DNA of 64,000 nucleotides from Salinicola aestuarinus (lineage in GTDB: Bacteria > Pseudomonadota > Gammaproteobacteria > Pseudomonadales > Halomonadaceae): assembly GCF_003206645.1 (NCBI RefSeq), contig NZ_PZJP01000001.1:255940-319939 (forward strand). Reading direction: 5' to 3'. Position numbers and translations under genes: made by a program. Position 1 is the stretch's first letter. Every line of letters starts with the position of its first letter. Under the pieces are notes generated by a model. It did no database searches, was not told the DNA's origin, and was given only the letters and a program-made list of their open reading frames with translations. Below are positions 34,822 through 44,097 of this stretch, in pieces.

Positions 34822-35453
34822 GCGATGCGTCATCACTGCGAGCCGAATCCGCCGCAAGACACGCTCTCCACGCCCACTTCGAGACGCTGCACGCCGGCTC
34901 CCCGGACCCGTGGCGCTACGCCGACGCCTGGTACGAGGTACGAAAGCGTGCGCTGACGCTCGCGATGCTGAGCCAGCCGCGTTATCGACGCGTCTTCGAG
35001 CCGGGCTGTTCCATCGGCGTTTTCAGCGCGGCACTGGCCGAACGCTGCGACTCCCTGCTCTGCTGGGACGTCAGCGACAGTGCCCTGGAACACGCCCGCC
35101 GACGGCTCACCGAGCATCGCCACGTCACGCTGGAAGCTCGCGAACTCGGCAGCGACCTGCCGCCGAGCGGCGTCGATCTGATCGTGTTTAGCGAACTCGG
35201 CTACTACCTCAGCCCCGCCACGCTCGCCGCGACAGTCCGCGGCCTCGAGGCGGCGCTGAGCGACGATGGCGAGTTGGTCGCCTGTCACTGGCGTCATCCG
35301 ATTCCCGATGCACCCGGTCACGGCGACAACGTTCACGACACCCTGCGGGCGACACTGACACGGCCCCACGTGAGCAGCCTGATCGAAGCGGACTTTCGGC
35401 TGGACCTGTGGTCGGCGGCACCGTGCGCGCCCACGCTGGCGACGCGCGGGTGA
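34818..35453 (+). CDS. NodS-like SAM-dependent methyltransferase
   Basis: A 211-residue class I methyltransferase. SAM motif I is FEPGCSIGVFSAAL (near residue 57), with the acidic residue after motif II in LLCWDVSDSALEHARRRL. The region HFETLHAGSPDPWRYADAWYEVRKRA before it is the NodS-family signature; rhizobial NodS N-methylates the deacetylated end of Nod-factor chitooligosaccharides. Here it directly follows a deacetylase, as the same chemistry would need. The start overlaps the PIG-L stop (ATGA) and its own stop overlaps a GTG of the next gene. Confidence 0.88.
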   Translation: MSDASSLRAESAARHALHAHFETLHAGSPDPWRYADAWYEVRKRALTLAMLSQPRYRRVFEPGCSIGVFSAALAERCDSLLCWDVSDSALEHARRRLTEHRHVTLEARELGSDLPPSGVDLIVFSELGYYLSPATLAATVRGLEAALSDDGELVACHWRHPIPDAPGHGDNVHDTLRATLTRPHVSSLIEADFRLDLWSAAPCAPTLATRG

Positions 35454-36175
35454 TCGGCGTGGTGGTGCCGGCCCATAACGAGGAGGGGCTGCTCGGTGCC
35501 TGCCTGGCGTCGATACTCGCCGCCGCCGGCCACCCCGGCCTTGCCGGTGAAGGGGTGAGCGTGGTGGTGGTGCTGGATGCCTGCAGCGACGGGTCGGCGG
35601 CCATCGTCGAGCGGTTGGCGAACGAGCGCCTCACGACCGGGGAGACGCCGACGAGGCTCATGGGCGTGAGCGTGGGATTCAGCAATGTCGGCATGGCCCG
35701 CCATGCCGGCGCACTTCACATGCTGGGCGAGGGGGCGCGCTGGCTCGCCTTCACCGACGCCGATACCGTCGTTCGCCCGGACTGGCTGGTACGCCAATGT
35801 GCCAGTCGCGCCGATGTGGTCTGCGGCGGTGTACGTCTCGCCGACTGGCACACCCTGCCACAGCGGCTGCGTCACCAGTATCTGGCGCTGCGGCGAGAGT
35901 GTCCGGACGGCCGCCACGTTCACGGCGCCAATCTAGGTGTCGATGCCGACGCCTACCGCGCCGTCGGCGGCTTTCCGCCACTGCCCGCCCACGAGGATGT
36001 CCAGCTCGTCGCCAGTCTCCAGCACCACGGCTTTCGCGTCGCCTGGCTCGACGAGTTGCGGGTGATCACCAGTGGGCGCTGCAACGCCCGCGCGCCCGAA
36101 GGGCTGGGCGCAAGATTGAGCGTACTGCAGGAGACCACCTTGCCGGAGCGCCTCGAGTCGCGGCCGATGGGTTGA
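35450..36175 (+). CDS. family 2 glycosyltransferase
   Basis: A GT-A-fold glycosyltransferase of 241 residues if begun at the GTG in the GTGA overlap, or 255 if begun at ATG 35408. The nucleotide-sugar domain starts VVVPAHNEEGLLGACLASIL; the metal DxD is FTDADTVVRPDWL (near residue 105); the acceptor-side acid is in AHEDVQLVASLQ. There are no membrane helices, so it is cytosolic or membrane-associated. As the last gene of the cassette it probably transfers a sugar to the product of the deacetylase and methyltransferase, or makes their substrate. Convergent with the GH15 gene. Confidence 0.88.
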   Translation: MIGVVVPAHNEEGLLGACLASILAAAGHPGLAGEGVSVVVVLDACSDGSAAIVERLANERLTTGETPTRLMGVSVGFSNVGMARHAGALHMLGEGARWLAFTDADTVVRPDWLVRQCASRADVVCGGVRLADWHTLPQRLRHQYLALRRECPDGRHVHGANLGVDADAYRAVGGFPPLPAHEDVQLVASLQHHGFRVAWLDELRVITSGRCNARAPEGLGARLSVLQETTLPERLESRPMG

Positions 36176-36214
36176 TCGCCTGACGTCCGGCTCGTCGACA
36201 CGCGCGGTCGCGTC

Positions 36215-38038
36215 TCAGTCGTTACCGCTCTCCCACGGCCGGCTGGAAAGCGCCTTGGCGGCGCCGATCTGCGCCAGATGGCTCAGGCCCTGCGGCGCGT
36301 TGCCGAGGAAGGCACCCGTGGCCGGGTCGAGCATCTCGGTCATCAGGCCCAGGTTGATGTCGGTCAGCTCCAGCATCTGATCCATCAGTTGTTCGGCCGC
36401 CTCGCCTTCGCCGAGCGCGACGAGCGCCTCCACCAGCCAGTAGCTGCAGGCGATGAACGTCCCCTCCGTCTCGGCGGCGCCGGAGAACCGATAGAGCTGC
36501 GGGCCGCGCCCCAGCTCTTCGCGGATGACGCGATAGGTCGAGCGCATGCGCTCACGATCGACCTCGTTGCCGTAGCGATGCATCAGCGCTATCGAGGCGT
36601 CCAGATCCTCGGCCTCGGTGTGCATCAGGTAGGCGCCACGGGCCTCGGACCAGCCGTGGGTCTCGATCCACTCGCTGATGCGCGCGCGCTCTCGCTGCCA
36701 GCGCGCCTTCCAGGTCGCCTCGAGATAGCCGGCCTCGGCGAGCTGGACCGCGTGGGTCAGCGCCTGCCAGCACGCCATCTTCGACTGCACGTAGTGGCGC
36801 TGGGCGGCGCGTTCCCAGATGCCGGCGTCGCGCAGCCGCCAGCGATCCGCGCACTGATTGGCGAGATCGCAGAGCAGCCGCGCGGTTTCCCTGTCGATCA
36901 CGTGGCCGGCCTCGATGAACTGCGACGCGGTCGAGAGCATGTCACCGTACATCCCGAGCTGGCGCTGATAACGGACGTCGTTACCGATACGCACCGGGCG
37001 CGAATCCCGATAGCCGGGGAGATCGGGGTGGGTCTCGGGAGCAATCATCTCGCCATCGAGCCGATAGCAGACGTGGGGATCGGGGCCGTGACGGCGGATG
37101 ACGCCTGCCAGCCAGGAAAACGCGGCCTGCGACTCTTCCAGCGCGCCGACCTGAAGGAACGACTTGATGGTCAGACAGGCGTCGCGCACCCAGGCAAAGC
37201 GGTAGTCGTAGTTATCGGTGCCGCCAATCCCCTCGGGTAGCGAGGTGGTAGCGGCGGCGGCGATCGCGCCGCTGGGCGAATACCACAGGAACTTTAGCGC
37301 CAGCGCCGAGCGCATCACGGTGTCGTGGTAGCGACCGGTATAGGTCAGCTTGTCGACCCAGTCGCGCCAGGCAAAGTCGCTCACCTCGATGCGCTCGTCG
37401 AGCTTGTCGATCGCCGGCACGGTCAGCGGCTGGCTCTCCGACGCCAGCAGCGCGACCATCGAGCGGGAGTCGGCTCGCGTCGTCAGCCGGGCCTCGACGC
37501 CACGGTCCTCGCAGCGCTCGATCGTCACGTCGTCGGAGCTGCGAAACATCGCCATCACGCCGTCGATATTGTGGACACTGCCCTGCGCCGTGCGCTGTAT
37601 CCAAGGGCTGAAACGGCCATTCTGCGTGCCGGGGCGAAAGCGGATGGCGAATTCGACCTCTCCTTCCAGCCCCTCGACGCGCCGGGCGAGTTCGCACCAG
37701 GGTTGGCGCCCCGCCGTCGAACTGTTGATCGATTCGGTCACGCGCGCCCGCCCGCTGGCGGTAACGAACTCGGTCTCCAGCACGTTGCTGTCGTCGCGGT
37801 ATCGCCGCGCGACGCGAAACGCATCACTGGGGGTCAGGGCGAAATGGCTGCCCGCTTCGGGGTCGAGCAGGCGGTCGAACAGCGGCGGTGAATCCATCGA
37901 CGGCACGCACCACCAGTCGATCGAGCCATCCAGCGCCACCATCGCTACCGAGCGGCCCTCGCCGATGGCCGCGTAGTCCTCCAGCGGCGCGTTGCCGTCC
38001 ACGCGCGTCGGGTTGGTTTTCTGTCTACACCGAGTCAT
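36215..38038 (-). CDS. glycoside hydrolase family 15 (glucoamylase/trehalase-like), paralogue 1
   Basis: A 607-residue GH15 enzyme. The N-terminal beta domain (about 15-220) opens with YAAIGEGRSVAMVALDGSIDWWCVPSMDSPPLFDRLL, the trehalase-like module. The (alpha/alpha)6 barrel follows, with NYDYRFAWVRDACLT, the probable general acid Glu in DAGIWERA (near residue 400) and the probable base Glu in LMTEMLDPATGAFLGNAPQGLSHLA (near 575). There is no signal peptide, so it acts in the cytoplasm, perhaps on trehalose, maltose or short alpha-glucans. About 60% identical by eye to the next gene, with equal length, so the pair arose by tandem duplication. Confidence 0.9.
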   Translation of the reverse strand: MTRCRQKTNPTRVDGNAPLEDYAAIGEGRSVAMVALDGSIDWWCVPSMDSPPLFDRLLDPEAGSHFALTPSDAFRVARRYRDDSNVLETEFVTASGRARVTESINSSTAGRQPWCELARRVEGLEGEVEFAIRFRPGTQNGRFSPWIQRTAQGSVHNIDGVMAMFRSSDDVTIERCEDRGVEARLTTRADSRSMVALLASESQPLTVPAIDKLDERIEVSDFAWRDWVDKLTYTGRYHDTVMRSALALKFLWYSPSGAIAAAATTSLPEGIGGTDNYDYRFAWVRDACLTIKSFLQVGALEESQAAFSWLAGVIRRHGPDPHVCYRLDGEMIAPETHPDLPGYRDSRPVRIGNDVRYQRQLGMYGDMLSTASQFIEAGHVIDRETARLLCDLANQCADRWRLRDAGIWERAAQRHYVQSKMACWQALTHAVQLAEAGYLEATWKARWQRERARISEWIETHGWSEARGAYLMHTEAEDLDASIALMHRYGNEVDRERMRSTYRVIREELGRGPQLYRFSGAAETEGTFIACSYWLVEALVALGEGEAAEQLMDQMLELTDINLGLMTEMLDPATGAFLGNAPQGLSHLAQIGAAKALSSRPWESGND

Positions 38039-38096
38039 CGCTTGCCTTGAGTTTGTGAGTTTTCGCTACCCCGGGGCTCGAGCCCCGTCGCCGGGC

Positions 38097-39920
38097 TCAG
38101 TAGTCCTCGCTCTCCAGCGGCCGGCCGGAGAGGGCATTGGCGGCACAGATCTGTGCCAGATGGCTCAGCCCCTGCGGGACGTTGCCGAGGTAGTCACCGC
38201 TGCCGGGATCGACCATTTCGGTCATCAGGCCGAGGTTGCCATCCGTCGCCTCCAGCGCCTCGTTCATCAGCGCTTCCGCCTCGTCGCATTCACCCAGGGC
38301 GGCCAGCGCCTCCACCATCCAGTAGGAGCAGGCAACGAAGGCGCCCTCCTCTTCGCTGGCCCCGGAGTAGCGATAGAACAGCGCGCCGCGGCCAAGCTCT
38401 TCACGGATGGCACGGTAGGTGGCCAGCATGCGCTCGGGGTTGACCTCAGCGCCGTAGCGGTGGGTCAGACACATGGCCGCGTCGAGCCCCTCGGTGCCCT
38501 CGTGAAAGACATATGCACCGCGGGCCGCCGACCAGCCGTGCGTCTCGATCCATTCGCTGATCCGTTCGCGCTCACGGGCCCAGCGTTGCTTCCAGGTCGG
38601 TTCGATGTGCCCCGCCTCGGCCAGCTTCACCGCATGGGTCAGCGCCAGCCAGCAGGCCATCTTGGAGTGGATGTAGTGGTTCTGCTCCGGTAGCTCCCAG
38701 ATGCCGGCATCGCGGATACGCCAGCGGTCGGCGCACTGATTGGCGAGATCGCCCAACAGCCGGGCGGTGTCGATGTCGATCACGTGGCCCGCCTCAATGA
38801 ACAGCGTCGCCGTCGCCAGCATGTCGCCGTACATGCTCAGCTGCACCTGATCGCGAGCGTTATTGCCCACCCGCACCGGCTGCGAGTGCCGGTAGCCGGT
38901 CACCGGCGGGTAGCTCTCCGCCGGGATCAGATCGCCCTGCAGCCGGTAGCAGGCGCGCATGTCCGGGCCGTGACGGCGAATGGTGTGGGTGATCCAGGAA
39001 AACGCCGCCTGCGACTCCTCGACGGCGCCCGCCTGAATCAACGACTTGATGATCAGGCAGGCGTCACGCACCCAGGCGTAGCGGTAGTCGTAATTCTTCT
39101 CGCCGCCGATGCGCTCCGGCAGCGAGGTGGTAGCCGCGGCGGCGATCGCCCCGCTGGGGGAGTAGAGCAGAAACTTGAGCGACAGCGCCGAGCGCGTCAC
39201 CCACTCGGCGTAGCGGCCGTCGAAGTCGAGCTTGTCGACCCAGTCCTGCCAGGCGAAGTGGCTGACATCGATACGCTCGTCGATCTTGTCGATCGGCGGC
39301 ACCGCCAGCGGCACGCCCTCGACCGCCAGCAGCGCGATCAGCGAGCGTGAGCCGGCGTACGTCTCGAGGTGCGCGAACACCCCGCGGTCGCCGTACTCGT
39401 CGATGACGACGTCGTCGGAGCCGCGGAACATCGCCATGACGTTGCCAATGTTGTGAACGTTGCCCTGCGGTGTCTCCTGCAGCCACGGACTGACGTTCTC
39501 GTTCTGGGTACCGGCCCGAAAGCCGATATCGAACGTCACCTCGCCCTCGATCCCTTCGATCCGCCGAGCCAGTTCGCACCAGGGTTGGCGCCCGGCGGTG
39601 GTGCTGTTGATCGACTCGGTCACCCGTGCCCGCCCGGTCTCGGTGATGAAGTCGGTCTGCAGCACATTGCTGTTCTCCCGATAGCGCCGTTCCACCCGGT
39701 AGTCGCCACGCGGGGTGAGCGCGAAGTAACCGCCCACATCGGGCTCCAGCAGGCGGTCGAACAGCGGCGGGGAGTCCATCGACGGGACGCACCACCAGTC
39801 GATCGAACCATCCAGCGCCACCATCGCCACCGAGCGCCCCTCGCCGATTGCCGCATAGTCCTTGAGCGGCGCAAAGCCGTCGATCCGCTCGGGGTTTTCC
39901 TTCGTTCTCAGACTGGCCAT
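38097..39920 (-). CDS. glycoside hydrolase family 15 (glucoamylase/trehalase-like), paralogue 2
   Basis: A 607-residue GH15 paralogue of the preceding gene with the same domains. The N-terminal beta domain has GSIDWWCVPSMDSPPLFDRLLEPDVGGYFALTP, the barrel has NYDYRYAWVRDACLI, the general acid is in DAGIWELPEQNHYIHSK, and the base is in GLMTEMVDPGSGDYLGNVPQG. Both catalytic carboxylates are kept in both copies, so neither is a pseudogene. It is first in the pair (58-bp gap) and divergent from the LacI regulator. Differences are concentrated in loop residues, which hints at different substrate lengths. Confidence 0.9.
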   Translation of the reverse strand: MASLRTKENPERIDGFAPLKDYAAIGEGRSVAMVALDGSIDWWCVPSMDSPPLFDRLLEPDVGGYFALTPRGDYRVERRYRENSNVLQTDFITETGRARVTESINSTTAGRQPWCELARRIEGIEGEVTFDIGFRAGTQNENVSPWLQETPQGNVHNIGNVMAMFRGSDDVVIDEYGDRGVFAHLETYAGSRSLIALLAVEGVPLAVPPIDKIDERIDVSHFAWQDWVDKLDFDGRYAEWVTRSALSLKFLLYSPSGAIAAAATTSLPERIGGEKNYDYRYAWVRDACLIIKSLIQAGAVEESQAAFSWITHTIRRHGPDMRACYRLQGDLIPAESYPPVTGYRHSQPVRVGNNARDQVQLSMYGDMLATATLFIEAGHVIDIDTARLLGDLANQCADRWRIRDAGIWELPEQNHYIHSKMACWLALTHAVKLAEAGHIEPTWKQRWARERERISEWIETHGWSAARGAYVFHEGTEGLDAAMCLTHRYGAEVNPERMLATYRAIREELGRGALFYRYSGASEEEGAFVACSYWMVEALAALGECDEAEALMNEALEATDGNLGLMTEMVDPGSGDYLGNVPQGLSHLAQICAANALSGRPLESEDY

Positions 39921-40127
39921 TCGTCGTCCCTGTTCTGTTCCGTTCCGTCGGTTGGTGCGGCCGTGACCTCAAGGGGCGTCTACACCCAAAGTCCTATGTT
40001 CTCTCCCTCCAGCGTAGTCGCTTCGCGCTAGACGCAAGCGCCGGCCTCGACGCGCGCGGCGATGACGAATTCATCTACATGACACGACACCGTCACGGGA
40101 TCGTCATGCGGCGGCGGCAGGATGCCC

Positions 40128-40141
40128 TGCAAACGTTTTCA
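40128..40141. promoter_or_regulatory. LacI-family operator upstream of the LacI gene
   Basis: TGCAAACGTTTTCA is a 14-bp palindrome around a central CG with a single mismatched pair, and differs in one base from the well-known LacI/GalR-type consensus TGAAAACGTTTTCA. It lies 17 bp before the regulator start, in the region shared with the divergent GH15 genes. Confidence 0.7.
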
Positions 40142-40158
40142 TCACCGCAGGCGCTGCC

Positions 40159-41271
40159 TTGACCCTCTCGTCACGTCCCTCTCTGATTCAGATCGCCGAG
40201 CAGGCCGGTGTCTCGCCGGCCACGGTCTCGCGGGCGTTCAACCGCCCGGAACTGCTCAGCGAGGCGACCCGCACGCGCATTCTGGAGACCGCCAACCGGC
40301 TCGGCTTTCGGCCCAACCGGGTCGGCGCCAGCCTGCGCTCCGGCAGCACCAAGACGTTGGGCTTGCTGCTGCCGACGCTGGCCAACCCGGTGTTCGCGGC
40401 GTGCTTCGAGGGGGCGGAAGCGGCAGCGCGCGGGGCCGGCTACAGCGTGATGCTGGCGACCACCGGCTACGACCGCCAGCGCGAGCAGGCGGCGGCCCGC
40501 CACCTGCTGGAGCATCAGGTCGAGGGACTGATGCTCACCGTCGCCGACCCGGCGGCGAACGCCACTTTGAATGAACTCGAGGCGGACGGCGTGCCCTTCG
40601 TGCTGGCCTACAACGAGTCCACGACTCACCCCTTCGTCAGCGTCGACAACCACGCCGCCGCCGGGGACATGCTCGAGCAGCTGGTCGGGCTCGGTCACCG
40701 CCGCGTCGCCTTCGTCAGCGGCCCCCTCGCCGACTCCGACCGCGCGGCGCGCCGGCTCGAGGGCGTACTCACGCGCGCCGCCGATCTAAGAATCCCCACG
40801 CCGGTGCACCTGTCGCTGGCAACGCACACTGCGGCCGAGCGCACGCGGCTGCAGAGTCTGCTGTCGATGCCGCACCCGCCGAGCGTGCTGTTCTGCTCCA
40901 ACGATCTGCTCGCCGCCGCCGTCATCGCCGAACTCGCCACCGTGGGGATTCGCGTACCGCGGGACCTCGCCGTCTGCGGCTTCGATGGCGTGGCCTTCGG
41001 CGCGCTGATGGTGCCGTCGCTCGCCAGCGTCTATCAGCCAAGCGGGGAGATCGGTCACGCCGCCTGCCGCCTGCTGCTCGACGCGCTGGCCGGCCAGCCC
41101 GGCACGTCACGCCAGTTGCCCCACCGGCTATGGCTCGGCGGCTCCGTCACCGCGCCGCACGACTCGCTGACCGAGCCCGCCTTGACGCCCGACACAACCA
41201 CCACCCACCCGACCACCGCCCCGCTGCCGGCCCCCGAGCCAGCGCTCATCAGGAGATTCACCCCATGCTGA
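40159..41271 (+). CDS. LacI family transcriptional regulator
   Basis: A 370-residue regulator. The start codon is TTG at 40159, followed by the LacI-type HTH LIQIAEQAGVSPATVSRAFNRP, the hinge helix PNRVGASLRSG, and a periplasmic-binding-protein-like core (about 65-335) with TKTLGLLLPTLANPVFAACFEG, VDNHAAAGDML and LFCSNDLLAAAVI. The last 35 residues form a Thr/Pro-rich tail longer than usual. A LacI-type operator sits just upstream. The gene overlaps the following binding-protein gene by seven bases, so it likely belongs to the transport operon, and it may also act on the divergent GH15 pair. Confidence 0.93.
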   Translation: MTLSSRPSLIQIAEQAGVSPATVSRAFNRPELLSEATRTRILETANRLGFRPNRVGASLRSGSTKTLGLLLPTLANPVFAACFEGAEAAARGAGYSVMLATTGYDRQREQAAARHLLEHQVEGLMLTVADPAANATLNELEADGVPFVLAYNESTTHPFVSVDNHAAAGDMLEQLVGLGHRRVAFVSGPLADSDRAARRLEGVLTRAADLRIPTPVHLSLATHTAAERTRLQSLLSMPHPPSVLFCSNDLLAAAVIAELATVGIRVPRDLAVCGFDGVAFGALMVPSLASVYQPSGEIGHAACRLLLDALAGQPGTSRQLPHRLWLGGSVTAPHDSLTEPALTPDTTTTHPTTAPLPAPEPALIRRFTPC

Positions 41272-42320
41272 AACGCACGTTACGCCACGCCACCCAGGCC
41301 CTCGGTGTCACCGCCACGCTGGGCCTCGCCGCCACGGCCGGCGCCGGCCTCACGGCATTGACCAGCACCACCGCTCAGGCCGCCGACACCGCCATCTGCT
41401 ACAACTGCCCGCCGGAGTGGGCGGACTGGGGTACCCAGCTCGAGGCGATCGAGGCCGATACCGGCATTCGCGTACCGCAGGACAACAAGAACTCCGGTCA
41501 GTCGCTGGCCTCGATCACCGCCGAGCAGAACAACCCGGTCGCCGATGTCGTCTACTACGGCGTGACCTTCGGCATCCAGGCCGCCGAGCAGGGCCTGGTG
41601 CAGCCCTACAAGCCGGCGCACTTCGATGACATTCCCGACGGCCTGAAAGACCCCGACGGCAAGTGGTTCGCCATCCACTCCGGCACGCTCGGCTTCATGG
41701 TCAACGTCGACGCCCTGGGTGACACGCCGGTGCCGCAGTCGTGGGCGGATCTGCAAAAGCCCGAGTATCGCGGTCTGATCGGCTACCTCGACCCCTCGTC
41801 TGCCTTCGTCGGCTACGTCGGTGCGGTCGCCGTCAACGGGGCGCTCGGCGGTTCGCTCGACGACTTCACGCCGGCGATCGACTTCTTCGAACAGCTCGCC
41901 GATAACGACCCCATCGTCCCCAAGCAGACCGCCTATGCCCGAGTGCTCTCCGGCGAGATTCCGATCCTGCTCGACTACGACTTCAACGCCTACCGCGCCC
42001 GCTATGACGACGGCGCCAATGTGGAGTTCGTGATTCCCGAGGAGGGCAGCGTGACCGTGCCCTACGTGATGAGCCTGGTCGCCAACGACCCCAACCCGGA
42101 AGCCGGCAAGCGCGTGCTCGACTACGTGCTCTCCGACAAGGGTCAGTCGATCTGGGCCGACGCCTACCTGCGTCCGGTGCGCCCCGATGCCGCCTCCGAA
42201 GAAGCCCAGGCGAAGTTCCTGCCGGCCAGCGACTACGCCCGCGCCGAGCCGGTCGACTATGCCCGCATGGCGGCGGCGCAGCGCGACTTCGCCAACCGCT
42301 ACGCCCGTGAAGTGAACTGA
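41265..42320 (+). CDS. family 1 extracellular solute-binding protein of ABC transporter
   Basis: A 351-residue periplasmic binding protein. A long signal peptide (to about residue 38, TAQA|ADTAICYN) precedes the mature protein. The ligand cleft includes DTAICYNCPPEWADWG, KNSGQSLASITAEQN and VVYYGVTFGI. It looks like binding proteins of the iron/phosphonate/polyamine-type importers with paired permeases. AGGAG lies before the ATG at 41265, and the start overlaps the LacI stop (ATGCTGA). With a GpdQ-type phosphodiesterase at the operon end, glycerophosphodiesters or other organophosphates are the likeliest ligands. This is inferred from context. Confidence 0.88.
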   Translation: MLKRTLRHATQALGVTATLGLAATAGAGLTALTSTTAQAADTAICYNCPPEWADWGTQLEAIEADTGIRVPQDNKNSGQSLASITAEQNNPVADVVYYGVTFGIQAAEQGLVQPYKPAHFDDIPDGLKDPDGKWFAIHSGTLGFMVNVDALGDTPVPQSWADLQKPEYRGLIGYLDPSSAFVGYVGAVAVNGALGGSLDDFTPAIDFFEQLADNDPIVPKQTAYARVLSGEIPILLDYDFNAYRARYDDGANVEFVIPEEGSVTVPYVMSLVANDPNPEAGKRVLDYVLSDKGQSIWADAYLRPVRPDAASEEAQAKFLPASDYARAEPVDYARMAAAQRDFANRYAREVN

Positions 42321-42396
42321 CCACCAACGCGCCTCGCGCCGGGCGCTGCGTCGCCCGGCATTCACGCCTTTAGAGACACGATCTGGAGTTCGGCGA

Positions 42397-43260
42397 ATGT
42401 CACTCTCACACGCCACCCCGATGCTAGCCCGGGGCGGCCGGCACACAGCGCTCTCCGGTCGACGTGCCTGGCTGATCATCGCCGCGCCGGCGGTCGCGCT
42501 GTTTCTCGCCTTCTGGCTGCTGCCGATGGTCAAACTCGCCGGGCTTGGCGCCACGGCGCCGACCGGCGAGACCGCCAACGCCTACTGGCTGGTGGTAAGC
42601 GAGCCCCGCTACTGGAAGAGTCTGTTCAATACCGTGGGTCTGTCGCTGGCGGCCACCCTGGCGACACTGATCATCGCCCTACCGGTGGGGCGCTTTCTCG
42701 CCCGCCACCCGAGCTTTCCGGGGCGACGCGTGCTGATGTCGCTGCTGATCTTTCCGCTCGCCTTTCCCGGCGTGGTGGTGGGTTTTCTGGTGATTCTCAC
42801 CACCGGCCGTCAGGGCGTGCTCAATACGCTCTCGCAGCTGCTCACCGGTGAGCCGACGGTTCTCGCCTACGCCATGCCGGGGCTGTTCATCGGCTACGTC
42901 TACTTTCTGCTGCCGCGCACCATCGGCCTGCTCACGGCAGCGGTGGAAGGCATCGACAAGCAGTGGCTGGAGGCGGCGCAGACGCTCGGCGCCAGCACCT
43001 GGCGGCGTTTCGTCGATATCGAGCTGCCGGCCCTCACCGGCGCTCTCACCGCCGCCGGCGCGATGTGCTTCGCCACCGCCATGGGCGCCTTCGGCACCGT
43101 CTTCACCCTGGGCACGCGGATCGACGTGCTGCCGATCACGATCTACGACGAATTCACCAACTACGCCAACCTCCCGGTCGCCGCCGCCCTCTCCGTGGTG
43201 CTGGGCCTTTCGACCTGGGCGGTGCTCTACGCCGCCAACTCGCTCGCCGCGTCGCGCTGA
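42397..43260 (+). CDS. ABC transporter permease (first of pair)
   Basis: A 287-residue inner-membrane permease of the BPD_transp_1 type. The first helix (about 27-50) is followed by five more. The EAA coupling loop is EAAQTLGASTWRRFVDIELP (near residue 198). Good ORF-to-ORF spacing within the operon: 76 bp after the binding protein, 21 bp before the second permease. It forms a heterodimer with the next gene product and contacts the ATPase through the EAA loop. Confidence 0.9.
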   Translation: MSLSHATPMLARGGRHTALSGRRAWLIIAAPAVALFLAFWLLPMVKLAGLGATAPTGETANAYWLVVSEPRYWKSLFNTVGLSLAATLATLIIALPVGRFLARHPSFPGRRVLMSLLIFPLAFPGVVVGFLVILTTGRQGVLNTLSQLLTGEPTVLAYAMPGLFIGYVYFLLPRTIGLLTAAVEGIDKQWLEAAQTLGASTWRRFVDIELPALTGALTAAGAMCFATAMGAFGTVFTLGTRIDVLPITIYDEFTNYANLPVAAALSVVLGLSTWAVLYAANSLAASR

Positions 43261-43281
43261 GCCAAACGCCGAGACAGACTC

Positions 43282-44097
43282 ATGACACACTCTCGCTTCG
43301 ATACCCGCCTGGGGCTCGGCATCACCCTGGCGGTCACCGCCTTCCTCATCGGCCCGGTACTGCTATCGGTCACCGCCGGGCTGACCCAGAACTACTTCGT
43401 CGGCCTCAAGAGCGGGCTGACCTTTCAGTGGGTGGTTCAGGTGTGGGATCTCTACGCCGACACTATCTGGCGTTCCTATGGCGTGGCACTGGCGACGCTG
43501 GCCGTTACCACCGTCATCGGCGTCCCGGCGGCGTGGGTACTCACGCTCTTTCCGGGCCGGCTGTCGCGGCTGCTGGAGGAGCTGCTGACACTGCCGGTCG
43601 CCGTGCCGGGACTCGCCACCGCGCTGGCGCTGATCGTCTCCTGGGGCAGCACGGGCTGGCTGCGCAGCAGCGTGGCGTTCATTGTCGTCGGTCACGTGCT
43701 CTTCACCTTGCCCTTCATGATCCGTGCGGTGCGCGCCAGCATGCAGGGTGCCGAACTGGTGGTCCTCGACGAGGCCGCCGCCACCCTCGGCGCCAGCCGC
43801 CGCCAGCGCTTTTTCGACATCATCGTGCCCGCCGCGAAGAGCGGTATCGTCACCGGGGCGCTCACCGTGGTCACGCTCTCCATCGGCGAATTCAACCTCA
43901 CCTGGCTGCTGCACACGCCGCTGACCAAGACCCTGCCGGTGGGGCTCGCCAACAGCTACGCCTCGATGCGACTCGAAGTCGCCTCCGCCTACACCCTCGT
44001 CTTTCTGCTGATGCTGCTGCCGCTGATGGTGGGCCTGCAGTGGCTCGCCACGCGCACCCATCGCACGGGCTCGCTCGCCCTCGGAGCTTCCTCATGA
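43282..44097 (+). CDS. ABC transporter permease (second of pair)
   Basis: A 271-residue permease with six predicted helices. The first spans about residues 13-35. The EAA loop is DEAAATLGASRRQRFFDIIVP (near residue 165). It overlaps the ATPase start by four bases (ATGA at 44094), so translation is coupled. Shares fold and topology with the previous permease, as in importers for putrescine, iron or phosphonate. Confidence 0.9.
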   Translation: MTHSRFDTRLGLGITLAVTAFLIGPVLLSVTAGLTQNYFVGLKSGLTFQWVVQVWDLYADTIWRSYGVALATLAVTTVIGVPAAWVLTLFPGRLSRLLEELLTLPVAVPGLATALALIVSWGSTGWLRSSVAFIVVGHVLFTLPFMIRAVRASMQGAELVVLDEAAATLGASRRQRFFDIIVPAAKSGIVTGALTVVTLSIGEFNLTWLLHTPLTKTLPVGLANSYASMRLEVASAYTLVFLLMLLPLMVGLQWLATRTHRTGSLALGASS

